This document shows, piece after piece, positions 40,308-51,194 of a stretch of DNA of 64,000 nucleotides; within the stretch, counting starts at the first letter, position 1; every line of letters starts with the position of its first letter. A program made the position numbers and the translations under genes. The DNA lies in assembly GCF_002356115.1 (NCBI RefSeq), contig NZ_AP014836.1, forward strand, positions 372,001-436,000, given 5' to 3'. The notes under the pieces are model-generated. The model saw nothing but the letters and a program-made list of their open reading frames with translations. It did not search any database and was not told where the DNA came from. Source of the stretch: Candidatus Nitrosoglobus terrae (GTDB taxonomy: Bacteria > Pseudomonadota > Gammaproteobacteria > Nitrosococcales > Nitrosococcaceae).

Positions 40308-43300
40308 ATGCCAAAACGAAATGACATTAACAGCGTACTTATTCTGGGTGCTGGACCGATTATTATTGGCCAAGCTTGTGAATTTGATTACTCCGGTGCT
40401 CAAGCCTGTAAGGCTCTTAGAGAGGAAGGCTACAAGGTCATCTTGGTGAACTCTAATCCAGCCACTATTATGACTGATCCGGATATGGCTGATAGCACTT
40501 ATATTGAGCCAATTACTTGGGAGACGATTACTAAAATCATTGAGAAAGAGCGTCCCGATGCTTTATTACCCACTATGGGGGGGCAAACAGCTTTAAATTG
40601 TGCTCTGGATCTTGCTCGCCAAGGGGTTCTAGATCGCTATGAAGTAGAACTGATTGGGGCTAGTCGGGAAGCAATTAATAAAGCTGAAGATCGGGATTTA
40701 TTCCGACAGGCAATGAAGAAGATTGGTTTAGACATGCCCCGTTCAGCTATTGCCCATAACCTCCAAGAAGCACAACAGGTTCAGTTAGATTTTGGCTTTC
40801 CAATTATTATTCGGCCTTCGTTTACATTAGGTGGATCTGGGGGGGGCATTGCTTATAACCGGAAAGAATTTATTGAAATCTGTGAACATGGTTTAGATCT
40901 TAGTCCAAATTCGGAAATTCTTATCGAAGCATCAGTGCTTGGTTGGAAAGAATTTGAGATGGAAGTGGTTCGAGATCATAAGGATAATTGTATTATCGTC
41001 TGCGCTATTGAAAACTTTGATCCCATGGGTGTACATACAGGAGACTCTATTACCGTAGCACCCGCTCAAACGCTTACAGATAAAGAATATCAGCTTATGC
41101 GCAATGCATCTATTGCAGTATTGCGTGAAATTGGGGTGGATACTGGGGGCTCTAATGTACAGTTTGCGATTAATCCAGAAGATGGGCAGTTAATTATTAT
41201 CGAGATGAATCCTCGAGTATCACGTTCTTCAGCCTTAGCATCTAAAGCCACTGGATTCCCAATTGCTAAGGTCGCCGCAAAATTAGCGATTGGTTACACT
41301 TTGGATGAGCTTCAAAATGAAATTACTAGCGGTCATATCCCCATTTCTTTTGAACCTAGTCTTGATTATGTAGTAACAAAAATACCTCGCTTTGCCTTTG
41401 AGAAATTTCCTCAAGCAGATGCCCGTTTGACTACTCAGATGAAATCAGTAGGGGAGGTTATGGCAATTGGTCGTAACTTCCAAGAATCTTTACAGAAAGC
41501 GCTTCGTAGCTTAGAGACAGGAGCTGATGGTTTCAGTGAAAAATTATCTCTAGGAGCAGAAGATTCAGCAGAGGAGATCTTGCGATATCAATTGCGAGTC
41601 CCATCGGCAGATCGAATATATTATATTGGAGATGCTTTCCGTGCTGGGTTTTCTGTGGCGGAAGTCTATGGATTAAGTCGTATTGATCCTTGGTTTTTAA
41701 CTCAAATTCAAGAATTAATTCAAATTGAACACCAGCTACTAGGCATATCCTTGGATCAGATCGATAAGGATCAGTTCTATTGGTTAAAGCGTAAAGGTTT
41801 TTCAGACAGCCGGCTAGCAACTCTTCTAAAGATTAAAGAGGAGGATGTACGTCGACAGCGACATATCCTTGGGGTGCGGCCAGTTTACAAACGAGTGGAT
41901 ACCTGTAGCGCTGAGTTTGTAACTACTACTGCCTATCTTTATTCTACTTATGATGAGGAATGCGAAGCAGCACCTTCAAAGCGCGATAAGATTGTCGTAT
42001 TAGGTGGAGGGCCTAATCGCATTGGCCAGGGAATTGAGTTTGATTATTGTTGCGTACATGCCGCATTGGCTCTACGAGAAGATGGCTATGAAACAATTAT
42101 GGTCAACTGCAATCCTGAAACTGTCTCCACTGATTATGATATTTCTGATAGGTTATATTTTGAGCCGTTAACCCTTGAAGATGTTTTAGAAATTATTGCA
42201 CTAGAACAGCCTAAGGGCGTGATTATTCAATATGGGGGGCAGACTCCACTTAAATTAGCTCGTCCCTTGGAAGCAGCTGGGGTGTCTATTATTGGTACTA
42301 CACCAGATTCTATTGATTTAGCCGAGGATAGGGAGCGTTTTCAGCAGTTTATTATAAAGCTTGGTCTTAGACAGCCCCCTAATCGTATTGCCAGAACTCA
42401 GCAGGGGGCAATCCAGCTAGCTAATGAAATTGGCTACCCTTTAGTAGTAAGACCTTCTTATGTGCTTGGAGGCCGAGCCATGGAGATTGTTTATAATGAG
42501 GACGAGCTAGATCGATATATGGAAAAGGCGGTTAGCGCCTCTAATGATTCTCCGGTGCTCTTAGATCGATTTTTGGATGATGCTATTGAAGTAGACGTAG
42601 ATACCCTCAGTGATGGAGAGCGGGTGTTGGTTGGTGGTATTATGGAGCATATTGAACAAGCGGGTGTTCACTCTGGCGACTCTGCTTGTGCCTTACCGCC
42701 TTTTAGCCTAAGTACCGAAATTCAAGATAAGTTGCGATATCAAGTATATAAAATAGCCCAAGGACTTAAGGTGATTGGCCTTATGAATACACAGTTTGCA
42801 ATTAAAGGGGATGAAATCTATCTGCTTGAGGTAAATCCTCGAGCTTCTCGTACGATCCCTTTTGTTTCTAAAGTAACCGGTATACCCTTAGCGAAAGTAG
42901 CGGCTCGTTGCATGATAGGGCTGAGTTTAGTAAATCAAGGTATTACTAAGGAACTAATACCTACCTATTATTCGGTAAAAGAAGCTGTTTTTCCTTTTAT
43001 TAAGTTCTCTGGTGCTGATCCTATTTTAGGTCCAGAGATGAAGTCAACAGGCGAAGTAATGGGTACAGGGTATTCTTTTGGCGAGGCCTTTTATAAAGCG
43101 CTTCTTGGGGCAGGGGTAATGTTGCCCAAAAGAGGTAAAATTTTTATTAGCGTACGAGATGCAGATAAACAGAGGATTGTTCCGATTGCCCGAGAATTTA
43201 TTAAACTGGGATTTGAGTTGCTAGCTACCTTAGGAACAAGTATTGCGTTAAATCAGGCGGGGGTAGCTTGTGCTCGGGTAAACAAGGTGTTTGAAGGTCA

Positions 43301-43535
43301 GCCACATATTGTAGATATGATAAAAAACGATGAGATTGATCTTATTATCAACACCACGGAGGGGCGAAAGGCAGTTTCCGATTCTTACGCTATCCGTCGT
43401 TCAGCTTTACAGTATAAGGTAGCATATACTACTACCCTCACAGGCGCTTGGGCTACCTGTGAGGCTATGCGTGTAGATACAGATAGTTCTGTCTATCGAT
43501 TGCAGGATTTACAGCGGGAGGTACGAGGTGAATAA
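40308..43535 (+). CDS. carB: Carbamoyl-phosphate synthase large subunit
   Basis: Synthetase subunit making carbamoyl phosphate from ammonia, bicarbonate and two ATP. The 1075-residue product is the usual length and shows the internal duplication: ATP-grasp half one ([21 protein letters not shown] near residue 10, [16 protein letters not shown]) and half two ([20 protein letters not shown] near 565, [16 protein letters not shown]), then the C-terminal MGS-like allosteric domain from residue ~935. Its end overlaps greA by eight bases. Confidence 0.98.
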   Translation: MPKRNDINSVLILGAGPIIIGQACEFDYSGAQACKALREEGYKVILVNSNPATIMTDPDMADSTYIEPITWETITKIIEKERPDALLPTMGGQTALNCALDLARQGVLDRYEVELIGASREAINKAEDRDLFRQAMKKIGLDMPRSAIAHNLQEAQQVQLDFGFPIIIRPSFTLGGSGGGIAYNRKEFIEICEHGLDLSPNSEILIEASVLGWKEFEMEVVRDHKDNCIIVCAIENFDPMGVHTGDSITVAPAQTLTDKEYQLMRNASIAVLREIGVDTGGSNVQFAINPEDGQLIIIEMNPRVSRSSALASKATGFPIAKVAAKLAIGYTLDELQNEITSGHIPISFEPSLDYVVTKIPRFAFEKFPQADARLTTQMKSVGEVMAIGRNFQESLQKALRSLETGADGFSEKLSLGAEDSAEEILRYQLRVPSADRIYYIGDAFRAGFSVAEVYGLSRIDPWFLTQIQELIQIEHQLLGISLDQIDKDQFYWLKRKGFSDSRLATLLKIKEEDVRRQRHILGVRPVYKRVDTCSAEFVTTTAYLYSTYDEECEAAPSKRDKIVVLGGGPNRIGQGIEFDYCCVHAALALREDGYETIMVNCNPETVSTDYDISDRLYFEPLTLEDVLEIIALEQPKGVIIQYGGQTPLKLARPLEAAGVSIIGTTPDSIDLAEDRERFQQFIIKLGLRQPPNRIARTQQGAIQLANEIGYPLVVRPSYVLGGRAMEIVYNEDELDRYMEKAVSASNDSPVLLDRFLDDAIEVDVDTLSDGERVLVGGIMEHIEQAGVHSGDSACALPPFSLSTEIQDKLRYQVYKIAQGLKVIGLMNTQFAIKGDEIYLLEVNPRASRTIPFVSKVTGIPLAKVAARCMIGLSLVNQGITKELIPTYYSVKEAVFPFIKFSGADPILGPEMKSTGEVMGTGYSFGEAFYKALLGAGVMLPKRGKIFISVRDADKQRIVPIAREFIKLGFELLATLGTSIALNQAGVACARVNKVFEGQPHIVDMIKNDEIDLIINTTEGRKAVSDSYAIRRSALQYKVAYTTTLTGAWATCEAMRVDTDSSVYRLQDLQREVRGE

Positions 43536-44016
43536 GATACCTTTAACAGAAAAAGGAGCACAGCAATTGCGAGGAGAGTTACAGGAGCTAAAGAGTGTAG
43601 TTAGACCGAAGATAGTAGCAGCTATTGCTGAAGCTCGGGCGCATGGTGATCTTAAGGAGAATGCAGAATATCATGCTGCGCGAGAAGAACAAGGATTCAT
43701 AGAAGCTCGTATTAGAGATCTAGAACAACAGCTTGCTTATGCCCAGATAATTGATATAAGTAAGCTCAAACAGGATGGCAGAGTTGTATTTGGTGTAGCT
43801 GTTGATCTAATCAATATAGATACTGATGATGCGGTCAGATATCAAATTGTAGGTGATTTAGAGGCAAATATTAAAAAAAATAAGATTTCTATTAATTCTC
43901 CAATTGCTCGCGCACTCATTGGTAAAAAAAAAGGAGATGAAGCTCAGGTACAAGCCCCAAATGGAATAACTACCTACGAAATTACTGCTATATATTATGA
44001 ATCAGCTGATAAATAA
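43528..44016 (+). CDS. greA: Transcription elongation factor GreA
   Basis: Rescues backtracked RNA polymerase by stimulating transcript cleavage. The 162-residue product has the N-terminal coiled coil with the acidic tip ([22 protein letters not shown] and E at the tip) and the C-terminal FKBP-like domain with [20 protein letters not shown]. The start is GTG inside the last codons of carB, with GGGAGG about seven bases upstream; carB-greA are translationally coupled. Followed by a 770-base non-coding stretch. Confidence 0.96.
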   Translation: MNKIPLTEKGAQQLRGELQELKSVVRPKIVAAIAEARAHGDLKENAEYHAAREEQGFIEARIRDLEQQLAYAQIIDISKLKQDGRVVFGVAVDLINIDTDDAVRYQIVGDLEANIKKNKISINSPIARALIGKKKGDEAQVQAPNGITTYEITAIYYESADK

Positions 44017-44097
44017 CAGATTAAAGATGCCTCAGAGAAGCATAGGCTATAGCTATTACTTTTAATAAATAGTAGGGTTAACTCTTCGCTCGAGGCT

Positions 44098-44190
44098 AAC
44101 GGTTTGCACATTGCAATTACAAGAGCTGGCTCACCCTGCTAACAATATCTCTATCGTTTTGCTCGCTGCGTTTTTTCTCTTTTATTCCAG
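44098..44190 (+). repeat. Possible weak copy C of the dispersed repeat
   Basis: GGTTTGCACATTGCAATTA (from 44101) and CTCGCTGCGTTTTTTCT (from 44161) echo the two best blocks of copies A and B with similar spacing, but the middle differs and ATTATCGGCTTAT is absent. It lies next to the 3' end of the group II intron remnant, so it may mark the original target. Confidence 0.35.
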
Positions 44191-44245
44191 CACTTAAGTC
44201 TGGTTTGATTAAGTCAAGCAGATTTCATGTGTCTGCGTCAGCCCT

Positions 44246-44475
44246 GTAGGATAAGAGAGTAACCTCTCGGTTATTCTCTCCCCTAAGAACTATACATATG
44301 TGATGTGAGTTTCCCCGCATATGGCTCAAGCCTCAATAAGCCTTCTCTTGTGCGAGAGGCCGATAGTACTCTTAGGCTGCTTATACGGTGTTATCTATGG
44401 CAATTTGAGTGTAGCAGAACTAAGTTATCTAGCGTATCTTTTTGGCAACCCACCTCAATCATTTTGTTAGATATC
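44246..44475 (-). mobile_element. 3' remnant of a group II intron (domains V and VI)
   Basis: On the minus strand GGCTTGAGCCATATGCGGGG (5' side at 44331) begins a domain V-like hairpin (44287-44327: GAGCC...GGGGAAACTC...AGTTC), then TTAGGGGAGAGAATAACC and GGTTACTCTCTTATCCTAC, a domain VI stem (44250-44286) ending in CCTAC at 44246, as at bacterial group II intron 3' ends. Domain V carries about seven extra bases compared with the usual 34, so it is damaged. Upstream on the same strand lies the tail of an HNH-bearing intron protein. The 5' part of the intron, including the reverse transcriptase, is not present. Confidence 0.75.
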
Positions 44476-44516
44476 CCTAATATCCCATCTCCATATAGCT
44501 TTCCATATTTAGTTAT
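44391..44516 (-). pseudogene. C-terminal HNH fragment of a group II intron-encoded protein
   Basis: The minus-strand frame ending in TAA at 44391-44393 reads KDTLDNLVLLHSNCHR, the second half of the HNH nuclease domain that ends reverse transcriptase/maturase proteins of group II introns (DNLVLLHxxCH). The frame is open only from 44516, where it meets a TAG, and no reverse transcriptase sequence remains, so this is a decayed remnant. The position about 65 bases before domain V fits the normal organisation. Confidence 0.7.
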
Positions 44517-44684
44517 CTACTTTCTAGCCAGAAACTACTTTACATTTAATAATTTTTATTTTGCTTTAGCGTATTATGCTCCGCTAGGCTGGAGAGTGTT
44601 GCATATCCTTGTACTCTTTCAAGGTAGCTGACTCTATGATCTCTTTCTTAATTTTTTCCTTAATTTTATTTTTTATGCCAATTT

Positions 44685-44706
44685 AACCATATATAAATGG
44701 TTTTTT
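44685..44706 (+). terminator. Intrinsic terminator before rlmE
   Basis: AACCAT (44685-44690), loop ATATAA, ATGGTT (44697-44702) followed by further T residues and AATG. On the plus strand it can stop read-through from greA before the rlmE promoter. The remaining part of the 44017-44785 gap that is not intron remnant is AT-rich, with no gene recognised. Confidence 0.6.
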
Positions 44707-44785
44707 AATGTTTAGTTTTTTGCTATCTACATCTAAACTAATGGTATAGTAGCTATTACATTAATAGTTAGTTACTAAGAATTAG

Positions 44786-45424
44786 GTGAGGAATAAAGCT
44801 AGTAGCGATCGCTGGTTACGGGAACGCTCACGAGATCCTTATGTCGCAAGAGCTAAAAGACAAGGGTACCGATCCCGGGCTGTTTTTAAGCTACAGGAGA
44901 TTAATTCTCGAGAGCATCTACTACGTCCAGGGATGATAGTGGTTGATCTTGGATCAGCCCCTGGAGGCTGGTCACAATGGGCTGCAGAGCAAAGTGGGCA
45001 GAAAGGGCAAGTGATTGCTCTAGATATTCTTCCTATGGTTCCATCACCAAGGGTTCAGTTTATACAAGGAGATTTTTGCGAGGATGATATTTTGATAGAA
45101 CTAAAAAATATACTTGCAGATCGAAAAATAGATCTTGTAATGTCAGATATGGCCCCCAATATGAGTGGTATACTGGCGATAGATCAGCCTCGGGCTATTT
45201 ATCTTGGAGAGCTAGCAGTTGCTTTCGCCCAAGAAAATCTAAGTCCTAGAGGCTCATTTCTCCTTAAGAGTTTTTATGGTGAAGGGTTTGAAGGGCTTTA
45301 TAAATTAATATCTCAAAGCTTTTCTCAAGTTCGGCTTAATAAACCACCTGCTTCCCGGGATCGTAGCCGTGAGGTTTATATTGTCGCTAGGCAGCTACGG
45401 AAGATCCGTGGGGCAGCAGGCTGA
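44786..45424 (+). CDS. rlmE: 23S rRNA (uridine2552-2'-O)-methyltransferase RlmE (RrmJ/FtsJ)
   Basis: Heat-shock methyltransferase of helix 92 in 23S rRNA. The 212-residue product starts at GTG with [20 protein letters not shown] and has the FtsJ motifs: K in [13 protein letters not shown] loop [18 protein letters not shown] in [10 protein letters not shown] and K in [12 protein letters not shown], forming the K-D-K-E tetrad with the E in SREVYIV. It sits before ftsH as in E. coli. Confidence 0.96.
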   Translation: MRNKASSDRWLRERSRDPYVARAKRQGYRSRAVFKLQEINSREHLLRPGMIVVDLGSAPGGWSQWAAEQSGQKGQVIALDILPMVPSPRVQFIQGDFCEDDILIELKNILADRKIDLVMSDMAPNMSGILAIDQPRAIYLGELAVAFAQENLSPRGSFLLKSFYGEGFEGLYKLISQSFSQVRLNKPPASRDRSREVYIVARQLRKIRGAAG

Positions 45425-45483
45425 TAAGGGTAGATGTGCAAATACTATCAGTAGTTGAAAACTAACTTGCGAGGCATAATAGA

Positions 45484-47394
45484 TTGAACGATATGGCAAA
45501 AAATATTATTTTATGGGTTGTTATCGCCCTAGTGCTGATGTCAGTTTTTAATAGCTTCGGTCCTCGTCAGGTGAGTGGCCATCAGCTTGACTATTCAAGA
45601 TTTATTGCTGATGTTAAAAGCGGTCAAGTAAATAAGGTGATAATTGACGGGCGTAGTATTAGTGGCGAGACTAAAGAAGGAAAACGTTTTGTAACCTATA
45701 GTCCGGGTAATGATCCAGGTTTAATTGGCGATCTTCTTGATAATGGAGTAATTATTGAGGCAAGAGCAGAGGAGGGCAATGGACTTTTAATGCAAGTATT
45801 TATCTCTTGGTTTCCTATGTTACTGCTTATTGCAGTTTGGATCTTTTTTATGCGCCAAATGCAAGGTGGTGCAGGAGGACGAGGGGCCTTATCATTTGGT
45901 AAAAGTAGAGCTAGAATGCTGAGCGAAGAGCAGGTAAAGATTACCTTTGGAGATGTAGCGGGATGTGATGAAGCAAAGGAAGAAGTTAAGGAGTTAGTTG
46001 AATTTTTACGCGATCCTGGTCGTTTTCAAAAGCTAGGAGGAAAGATCCCTCGTGGGGTACTTATGGTAGGCTCTCCAGGGACTGGTAAAACACTACTAGC
46101 TAAGGCTATTGCTGGAGAAGCTAAAGTACCTTTCTTCACCATCTCTGGCTCTGATTTCGTTGAAATGTTCGTAGGTGTAGGGGCTTCGCGCGTGCGAGAT
46201 ATGTTTGAGAACGCGAAAAAACATGCCCCCTGTATCATATTTATTGATGAGATTGATGCTGTTGGGCGTCAACGAGGTGCTGGGCTTGGGGGTGGGCATG
46301 ATGAGCGAGAGCAGACTCTTAATCAATTATTAGTAGAAATGGATGGGTTCGAAGGTAATGAGGGTGTTATTGTTATTGCTGCAACGAACCGCCCTGATGT
46401 ACTAGATCCAGCCTTGTTACGGCCTGGCCGTTTTGATCGGCAGGTTGTTGTCTCTCTTCCTGATATTAGAGGAAGGGAACAAATCCTCAAGGTTCATCTT
46501 CGAAAGGTGCCTGTTGCAAAAGATGTAGAGCCTGCGCTTATTGCTCGTGGTACTCCAGGTTTTTCAGGTGCTGATCTTGCTAACTTAGTTAATGAAGCTG
46601 CTTTATTTGCTGCCCGTGCTAATCAACGTCTCGTTCATATGCATGATATGGAAAAGGCTAAAGATAAGATTCTAATGGGTGTTGAGCGGCGATCAGCGGT
46701 GATGAGTGAAAATGATAAAAAGCTCACTGCTTACCATGAAGCAGGACATGCTATTGTAGGCCGTCTTGTGCCGAGTCATGATCCAGTTTACAAAGTGAGC
46801 ATCATTCCTAGGGGTAGAGCATTAGGGGTCACTATGTTTCTTCCGGAGGAGGATCGTTATAGCTACAGTAAATTGCAAATAGAGAGCCAGATCTCTAGTC
46901 TTTTTGGTGGCCGATTAGCTGAAGAGCTGATTTTCGGCTTTGAGTCGGTAACCACAGGGGCTTCTAACGATATTAAGCGAGCAACAGAGCTTGCCCGAAA
47001 TATGGTAACTAAATGGGGTTTATCGGAAATGGGACCCTTGGCTTATGGTGAGGAACAAGGAGAAGTCTTCTTAGGGCACTCTGTAACGCAGCACAAAAAT
47101 ATTGCTGATACCACAGCTTCAGAGATAGATGCTGAAATTCGGGCTATTGTCGATCGTAATTATCAGCGAGCAAGGAAGCTTTTAGAAGAAAATATGGATA
47201 AGTTGCACATAATGTCTGAAGCCCTTATAAAGTATGAGACTATTGATAAGGAACAAATTGATGACATTATGGCAGGCAAGGAGCCAAGACCACCTAAAGC
47301 GAGCGGATCAGATATGGATCCTCCTAGTGGTGGTACTGAATCTCCCAAGGATCATCCATCTGTTGGTGGCTCTATCCCAGCTAGCTTGCATTAG
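45484..47394 (+). CDS. ftsH: ATP-dependent zinc metalloprotease FtsH
   Basis: Membrane-anchored AAA+ protease degrading sigma-32, LpxC and damaged membrane proteins. The 636-residue product starts at TTG with [11 protein letters not shown], the same unusual form as in E. coli, with GCGAGG 9 bases upstream. Two membrane helices (residues ~7-20 and ~100-122, [23 protein letters not shown]) flank the periplasmic part; Walker A is GSPGTGKT (a Ser for the usual Pro), Walker B IIFIDEID, second region of homology [20 protein letters not shown], and zinc site [10 protein letters not shown]. Disordered C-terminus. Confidence 0.97.
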   Translation: MNDMAKNIILWVVIALVLMSVFNSFGPRQVSGHQLDYSRFIADVKSGQVNKVIIDGRSISGETKEGKRFVTYSPGNDPGLIGDLLDNGVIIEARAEEGNGLLMQVFISWFPMLLLIAVWIFFMRQMQGGAGGRGALSFGKSRARMLSEEQVKITFGDVAGCDEAKEEVKELVEFLRDPGRFQKLGGKIPRGVLMVGSPGTGKTLLAKAIAGEAKVPFFTISGSDFVEMFVGVGASRVRDMFENAKKHAPCIIFIDEIDAVGRQRGAGLGGGHDEREQTLNQLLVEMDGFEGNEGVIVIAATNRPDVLDPALLRPGRFDRQVVVSLPDIRGREQILKVHLRKVPVAKDVEPALIARGTPGFSGADLANLVNEAALFAARANQRLVHMHDMEKAKDKILMGVERRSAVMSENDKKLTAYHEAGHAIVGRLVPSHDPVYKVSIIPRGRALGVTMFLPEEDRYSYSKLQIESQISSLFGGRLAEELIFGFESVTTGASNDIKRATELARNMVTKWGLSEMGPLAYGEEQGEVFLGHSVTQHKNIADTTASEIDAEIRAIVDRNYQRARKLLEENMDKLHIMSEALIKYETIDKEQIDDIMAGKEPRPPKASGSDMDPPSGGTESPKDHPSVGGSIPASLH

Positions 47395-47401
47395 TTAAAA
47401 C

Positions 47402-47485
47402 CTTCTCTTCTAGTTATTATTTATTAAGAGAAGCGGTAAATCAGCAGCGCTTAGTGTGAGATTATTATTCTTGCGCTAAGCGTTG
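47402..47485 (+). terminator. Two tandem hairpins between ftsH and folP
   Basis: CTTCTCTT (47402-47409) pairs perfectly with AAGAGAAG (47426-47433). Next, a 17-pair stem with several G-U runs from CAGCGCTTAGTGTGAGA (47445-47461) to TTCTTGCGCTAAGCGTTG (to 47485) around a short loop. Neither is followed by a long T-run, so termination is uncertain, but together they likely separate or process the ftsH and folP messages. Confidence 0.5.
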
Positions 47486-47535
47486 TTGCCTTAACTAGAT
47501 TTATATTCAACCATATAATAACAGCGAGTCGCCCT

Positions 47536-48393
47536 TTGTCTCTGTCACAATATCTTGATTGTGGGGGGAGGATTATTAGCTTAAATCATCCTCAGATTAT
47601 GGGAGTGCTCAATGTTACCCCTGATTCTTTCTCTGATGGTGGTAAATACCTAATTTTAGAGCAAGCTATTCAACATGCGCGCCGGATGGCAGAAGAAGGG
47701 GCTACTATTATAGATATTGGTGGTGAATCAACCCGTCCTGGCTCAGTTCCTATTTCTGTCGAGGAAGAGATACGGCGAGTAGTTCCAGTTATTAAAGTGC
47801 TTAATCAAGAGCTTTCCGTCCCGATTTCTATCGATACGAGCAAACCTGAAGTTATGCAGGCAGCAGTTATGGCAGGTGCTGGTTTGATTAATGATGTTAA
47901 TGCTCTGCGAGGAGATGGAGCACTAAAAGTGGCGAGCGAACTGGACGTGCCCATTTGCTTAGCGCACATGCAGGGTGATCCTCAGACTATGCAACAAAAT
48001 CCTCTTTATATTAATGTAGTGAACGAAGTACAAGATTTCTTATTAGACCGGGTAAATGCTTGTGAACAGCATGGTATCTCTCGAGATCGTCTTATTCTTG
48101 ATCCAGGCTTTGGTTTTGGTAAACAGGTTATACATAATTTGTTATTATTGAAGCATTTAAGTTGTATTTGTAAAATTGGGCTTCCTGTGCTTGTAGGATT
48201 TTCACGTAAGTCTTTTATAGGGACCTTATTGAAAACGTCGATAGAGGATCGGCTTTATGGTAGCGTGGCTTTGGCTGCAATCGCTGTTTGGGAAGGGGCA
48301 GTAATAGTGAGAACCCATGATGTTCGGGCTACAATGCAAGCATTAATTCTCTGTAATAGCGCTAAGAGAGTTAAGAATGAGGAAGAGTATTAG
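47536..48393 (+). CDS. folP: Dihydropteroate synthase
   Basis: Joins p-aminobenzoate to hydroxymethyl-dihydropterin diphosphate in folate synthesis; the sulfonamide target. The 285-residue product starts at TTG ([11 protein letters not shown]) with GCGAG about 8 bases upstream, and has the signatures [42 protein letters not shown] and LDPGFGFGK, ending with IVRTHDV. It overlaps the alternative start of glmM, and the ftsH-folP-glmM order is conserved. Confidence 0.97.
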   Translation: MSLSQYLDCGGRIISLNHPQIMGVLNVTPDSFSDGGKYLILEQAIQHARRMAEEGATIIDIGGESTRPGSVPISVEEEIRRVVPVIKVLNQELSVPISIDTSKPEVMQAAVMAGAGLINDVNALRGDGALKVASELDVPICLAHMQGDPQTMQQNPLYINVVNEVQDFLLDRVNACEQHGISRDRLILDPGFGFGKQVIHNLLLLKHLSCICKIGLPVLVGFSRKSFIGTLLKTSIEDRLYGSVALAAIAVWEGAVIVRTHDVRATMQALILCNSAKRVKNEEEY

Positions 48394-48394
48394 T

Positions 48395-49741
48395 ATGGGA
48401 AAGAAGTATTTTGGTACAGATGGGATACGGGGTAAGGTAGGGGAATATCCTATTGCGGCTGATCTTATGCTTCATTTAGGGTGGGCGGTTGGAAAGGTAT
48501 TGGCTCGGAGGCGCCATAGCAAAGTTTTAATTGGTAAAGATACCCGGATTTCAGGCTATATGTTTGAATCAGCGCTTCAAGCAGGTCTCTCAGCAGCGGG
48601 TGTAGATATTAAATTATTAGGTCCTATGCCAACACCAGCAATCGCTTATCTTACTCGTACACTTCATGCTGAAGCCGGAATCGTCATCAGTGCCTCTCAT
48701 AATCCATATTATGATAATGGGGTTAAATTTTTTTCAAGCACTGGTACTAAACTAGCTGATGAGGTGGAGCTAGCTATTGAAAGAAAACTTGAATCGCCCA
48801 TGCAGACTGTTGATTCTTCTCTACTTGGTAAAGTAGAACGCGTAGTAGATGCCTCTGGTCGTTATATTGAGTTTTGTAAGAGCACTGGACCAGCAAGCGT
48901 TGATCTCTCAGGGCTAAAATTAGTTGTAGATTGCGCTCATGGGGCAACCTACCATGTAGCCCCAGACGTATTCTCTGAAATGGGGGCTGATGTTACTGCT
49001 ATCGGTATCTCTCCTAATGGTTTAAATATTAATGATAATTGCGGATCCACTGCTCCTGAGTCTCTTCAACGAAAAGTCCTTGAATGCCAAGCGGATGTAG
49101 GTATCGCTTTAGATGGAGATGGAGATCGCGTCATAATGGTTGATCATAGAGGGGAGATTGTAGATGGAGATGAGATACTCTATATTATTGCTCGGGCACG
49201 CCAACGATCTGGTATGCTAGCCGGTGCTGGGGTAGTGGGCACTTTAATGAGTAACTTAGGGCTAGAAAGGGCGTTATCAGCTTTAGGTATTGTCTTGATG
49301 CGTGCTCAAGTTGGAGATCGCTATGTCTTAGAAATGCTGCAGCATAACAACTATTCTATTGGTGGAGAGTCGTCAGGGCATATTATTTGCCTAGATCGTA
49401 CTACTACAGGAGATGGTATTATATCGGCACTCCAGGTTTTAGTGGAGATGGTAAATGTAGGCAAATCCTTGTATGAGCTTAAGTCTACAATGGAGAAATA
49501 TCCTCAGCGAGTTGTTAATGTTCCTGTAGGGCAATGTTTGGATCTTAACGATAATAGAATAATTACTAATGCTGTGCAGGAAGTAGAGAGTCAGCTTGGA
49601 GAGGAAGGGCGGGTATTATTACGATCTTCTGGAACTGAGCCAGTGGTAAGGATTATGGTTGAAGGACGAGATGAATCTCAAGTTAACGTATTAGCACAGC
49701 AGCTTGCTCAAGCTGTGGCTTCTAATATAAGTAGTGTCTAG
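48395..49741 (+). CDS. glmM: Phosphoglucosamine mutase
   Basis: Converts glucosamine 6-phosphate to glucosamine 1-phosphate for UDP-GlcNAc. ATG 48395 is chosen (448 residues, [16 protein letters not shown] as usual): it begins one base after the folP stop and has GAGGAAGAG just upstream, whereas ATG 48377 lies inside folP. The phosphoserine motif is [18 protein letters not shown] (Ser near residue 102), the metal loop DGDGDRVIM, and the sugar-binding GESSGHI, ending with the phosphate site [17 protein letters not shown]. Confidence 0.97.
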   Translation: MGKKYFGTDGIRGKVGEYPIAADLMLHLGWAVGKVLARRRHSKVLIGKDTRISGYMFESALQAGLSAAGVDIKLLGPMPTPAIAYLTRTLHAEAGIVISASHNPYYDNGVKFFSSTGTKLADEVELAIERKLESPMQTVDSSLLGKVERVVDASGRYIEFCKSTGPASVDLSGLKLVVDCAHGATYHVAPDVFSEMGADVTAIGISPNGLNINDNCGSTAPESLQRKVLECQADVGIALDGDGDRVIMVDHRGEIVDGDEILYIIARARQRSGMLAGAGVVGTLMSNLGLERALSALGIVLMRAQVGDRYVLEMLQHNNYSIGGESSGHIICLDRTTTGDGIISALQVLVEMVNVGKSLYELKSTMEKYPQRVVNVPVGQCLDLNDNRIITNAVQEVESQLGEEGRVLLRSSGTEPVVRIMVEGRDESQVNVLAQQLAQAVASNISSV

Positions 49742-49813
49742 AATTGCTTTTCATTGCTGGCTGAAGTAGACTATCTAGCCAATTCTAAGAAAATTATATA
49801 TATGAGGTGTTAG

Positions 49814-50572
49814 GTGCGTAAACCTCTGGTTGTTGGCAATTGGAAGATGAATGGTTCACAGGCCACCAACTGCTCCCTGATAGAAGCACTGTGCAAGGAG
49901 GGGGCGAAGATGGAAGCTGATGTAGACATAGTAGTTTGTCCACCTTTTGTTTATCTTGCTGATATTAAATCTTGGCTACAAGGATCGGCTATTAGTTGGG
50001 GAGCTCAGAACTTATCTCAACATAAAGACGGTGCTTATACAGGCGAAGTAGCTTCATCTATGCTATCGGATTTTGGTTGCCGCTATGTCATCGTTGGCCA
50101 TTCCGAGCGACGCTTATTATATGGAGAAACGAATAATATTATAGCTGAAAAATTTGCTGCTGCCCAACAAGAAAATTTAATCCCTATTGTTTGTATTGGC
50201 GAGACCTTAGAAGAGCGTAAACAAGGTGTTACCGAACAGGTACTAAAGCACCAGCTAGATGCTGTTGTACAGCGCACCGGAATTGATACTTGGGCTAAAG
50301 CCGTTATTGCTTATGAGCCGGTGTGGGCTATTGGTACTGGTCATACTGCTACTCCAGATCAAGCTCAAGATGTTCACGCTCTTATTCGTGCTTATTTTAC
50401 TACTCAAAATCCTAGTATAGCGAAACGATTGCTTATCCTTTATGGCGGTAGTGTTAAAGGTAATAATGCTGCGCAACTATTGGCAATGCCAGATATTGAT
50501 GGTGGTTTGATTGGCGGAGCGTCATTGAATGCTGAAGAGTTCCTAATAATCTGCCGAGCAGCAGTAAATTAA
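49814..50572 (+). CDS. tpiA: Triosephosphate isomerase
   Basis: Interconverts dihydroxyacetone phosphate and glyceraldehyde 3-phosphate, serving glycolysis and the Calvin cycle. The 252-residue product starts at GTG (MRKPLVVGNWKMNGSQ), with GAGGTG upstream, and carries N11 and K13 in GNWKMNG, His in VIGHSERR-like VGHSERRLLYGE, and the catalytic Glu in AYEPVWAIGTG. Followed after 12 bases by secG, the usual neighbour. Confidence 0.97.
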   Translation: MRKPLVVGNWKMNGSQATNCSLIEALCKEGAKMEADVDIVVCPPFVYLADIKSWLQGSAISWGAQNLSQHKDGAYTGEVASSMLSDFGCRYVIVGHSERRLLYGETNNIIAEKFAAAQQENLIPIVCIGETLEERKQGVTEQVLKHQLDAVVQRTGIDTWAKAVIAYEPVWAIGTGHTATPDQAQDVHALIRAYFTTQNPSIAKRLLILYGGSVKGNNAAQLLAMPDIDGGLIGGASLNAEEFLIICRAAVN

Positions 50573-50584
50573 GAGAAATTATCT

Positions 50585-51034
50585 ATGCATAGTGTATTAT
50601 TAGTTTTGCATATTACAGTTGCCATAGGGCTAGCTGGCTTAGTGCTTATTCAACATGGTAAAGGAGCTGATGCAGGCGCTGCTTTTGGTAGTGGTGCTTC
50701 TGCAACTGTATTTGGTGCAAGCGGTTCAGCTAATTTTCTTACTCGAGCTAGCGCTATACTAGCAACTCTATTTTTTATTACAAGTTTATCTTTAGCCTAT
50801 TTCTCCGAACGAGGGCCACAAAAAAATAGCGTTACTCAGGCTGTAAAGCCGAGGATTATAGCCGATGAGAATATGGTCATTCCTCCTTTAGCATCGCCGC
50901 CAAACGATGATCTATCAAAGGATAAAGATCTATCGAATAGAAATACTGAACAGATTCAGTCCGATCCTAGTGCTGAGGCTAAAACTTCTAAAACTTCTAA
51001 GACTCTAATGGATGAACCAGTACCGCCTAAGTAA
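50585..51034 (+). CDS. secG: Preprotein translocase subunit SecG
   Basis: Small membrane subunit of the SecYEG channel. The 149-residue product has two membrane helices (residues ~2-22, SVLLVLHITVAIGLAGLVLIQ, and ~52-75), joined by the conserved cytoplasmic stretch HGKGADAGAAFGSGASATVFGASGSANF. The C-terminal ~70 residues are a long hydrophilic, disordered tail, longer than in E. coli SecG (110 residues). It is followed by tRNA-Leu, a very common arrangement. Confidence 0.95.
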   Translation: MHSVLLVLHITVAIGLAGLVLIQHGKGADAGAAFGSGASATVFGASGSANFLTRASAILATLFFITSLSLAYFSERGPQKNSVTQAVKPRIIADENMVIPPLASPPNDDLSKDKDLSNRNTEQIQSDPSAEAKTSKTSKTLMDEPVPPK

Positions 51035-51052
51035 TAAAGAAGATCATGCATG

Positions 51053-51137
51053 GCCGATGTGGTGGAATTGGTAGACACGCTGTCTTGAGGGGGCAGTGAG
51101 GAAACTCGTGCCGGTTCGACTCCGGCCATCGGCACCA
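51053..51137 (+). tRNA. tRNA-Leu (anticodon GAG)
   Basis: Class II tRNA of 85 bases including encoded CCA. Acceptor stem GCCGATG (51053-51059) pairs with CATCGGC (51127-51133), followed by discriminator A and CCA. The D arm contains GGTGGAATTGGTAGACAC, the anticodon arm CTGTC-TTGAGGG-GGCAG gives anticodon GAG, reading CUC/CUU, a long variable arm (TGAG-GAAA-CTCG) follows, then CCGG-TTCGACT-CCGG as T arm. The position between secG and nuoA is conserved in Gammaproteobacteria. Confidence 0.97.
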
Positions 51138-51194
51138 GCCTTAAGGGCTTTAAAGCAATAGTAGTTTTAATAGCGGGTAACATTCTATACTAAT

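Noticed and set aside
44305-44631. Open frame of 108 codons on the plus strand between greA and rlmE
   Set aside because: It runs antisense to the group II intron remnant, has no family likeness, no good ribosome binding site and odd composition.
45455-45480. TTGAAA ... CATAAT before ftsH as a promoter
   Set aside because: The spacer is only 14 bases and the start codon follows at once, so it cannot serve as a normal promoter.
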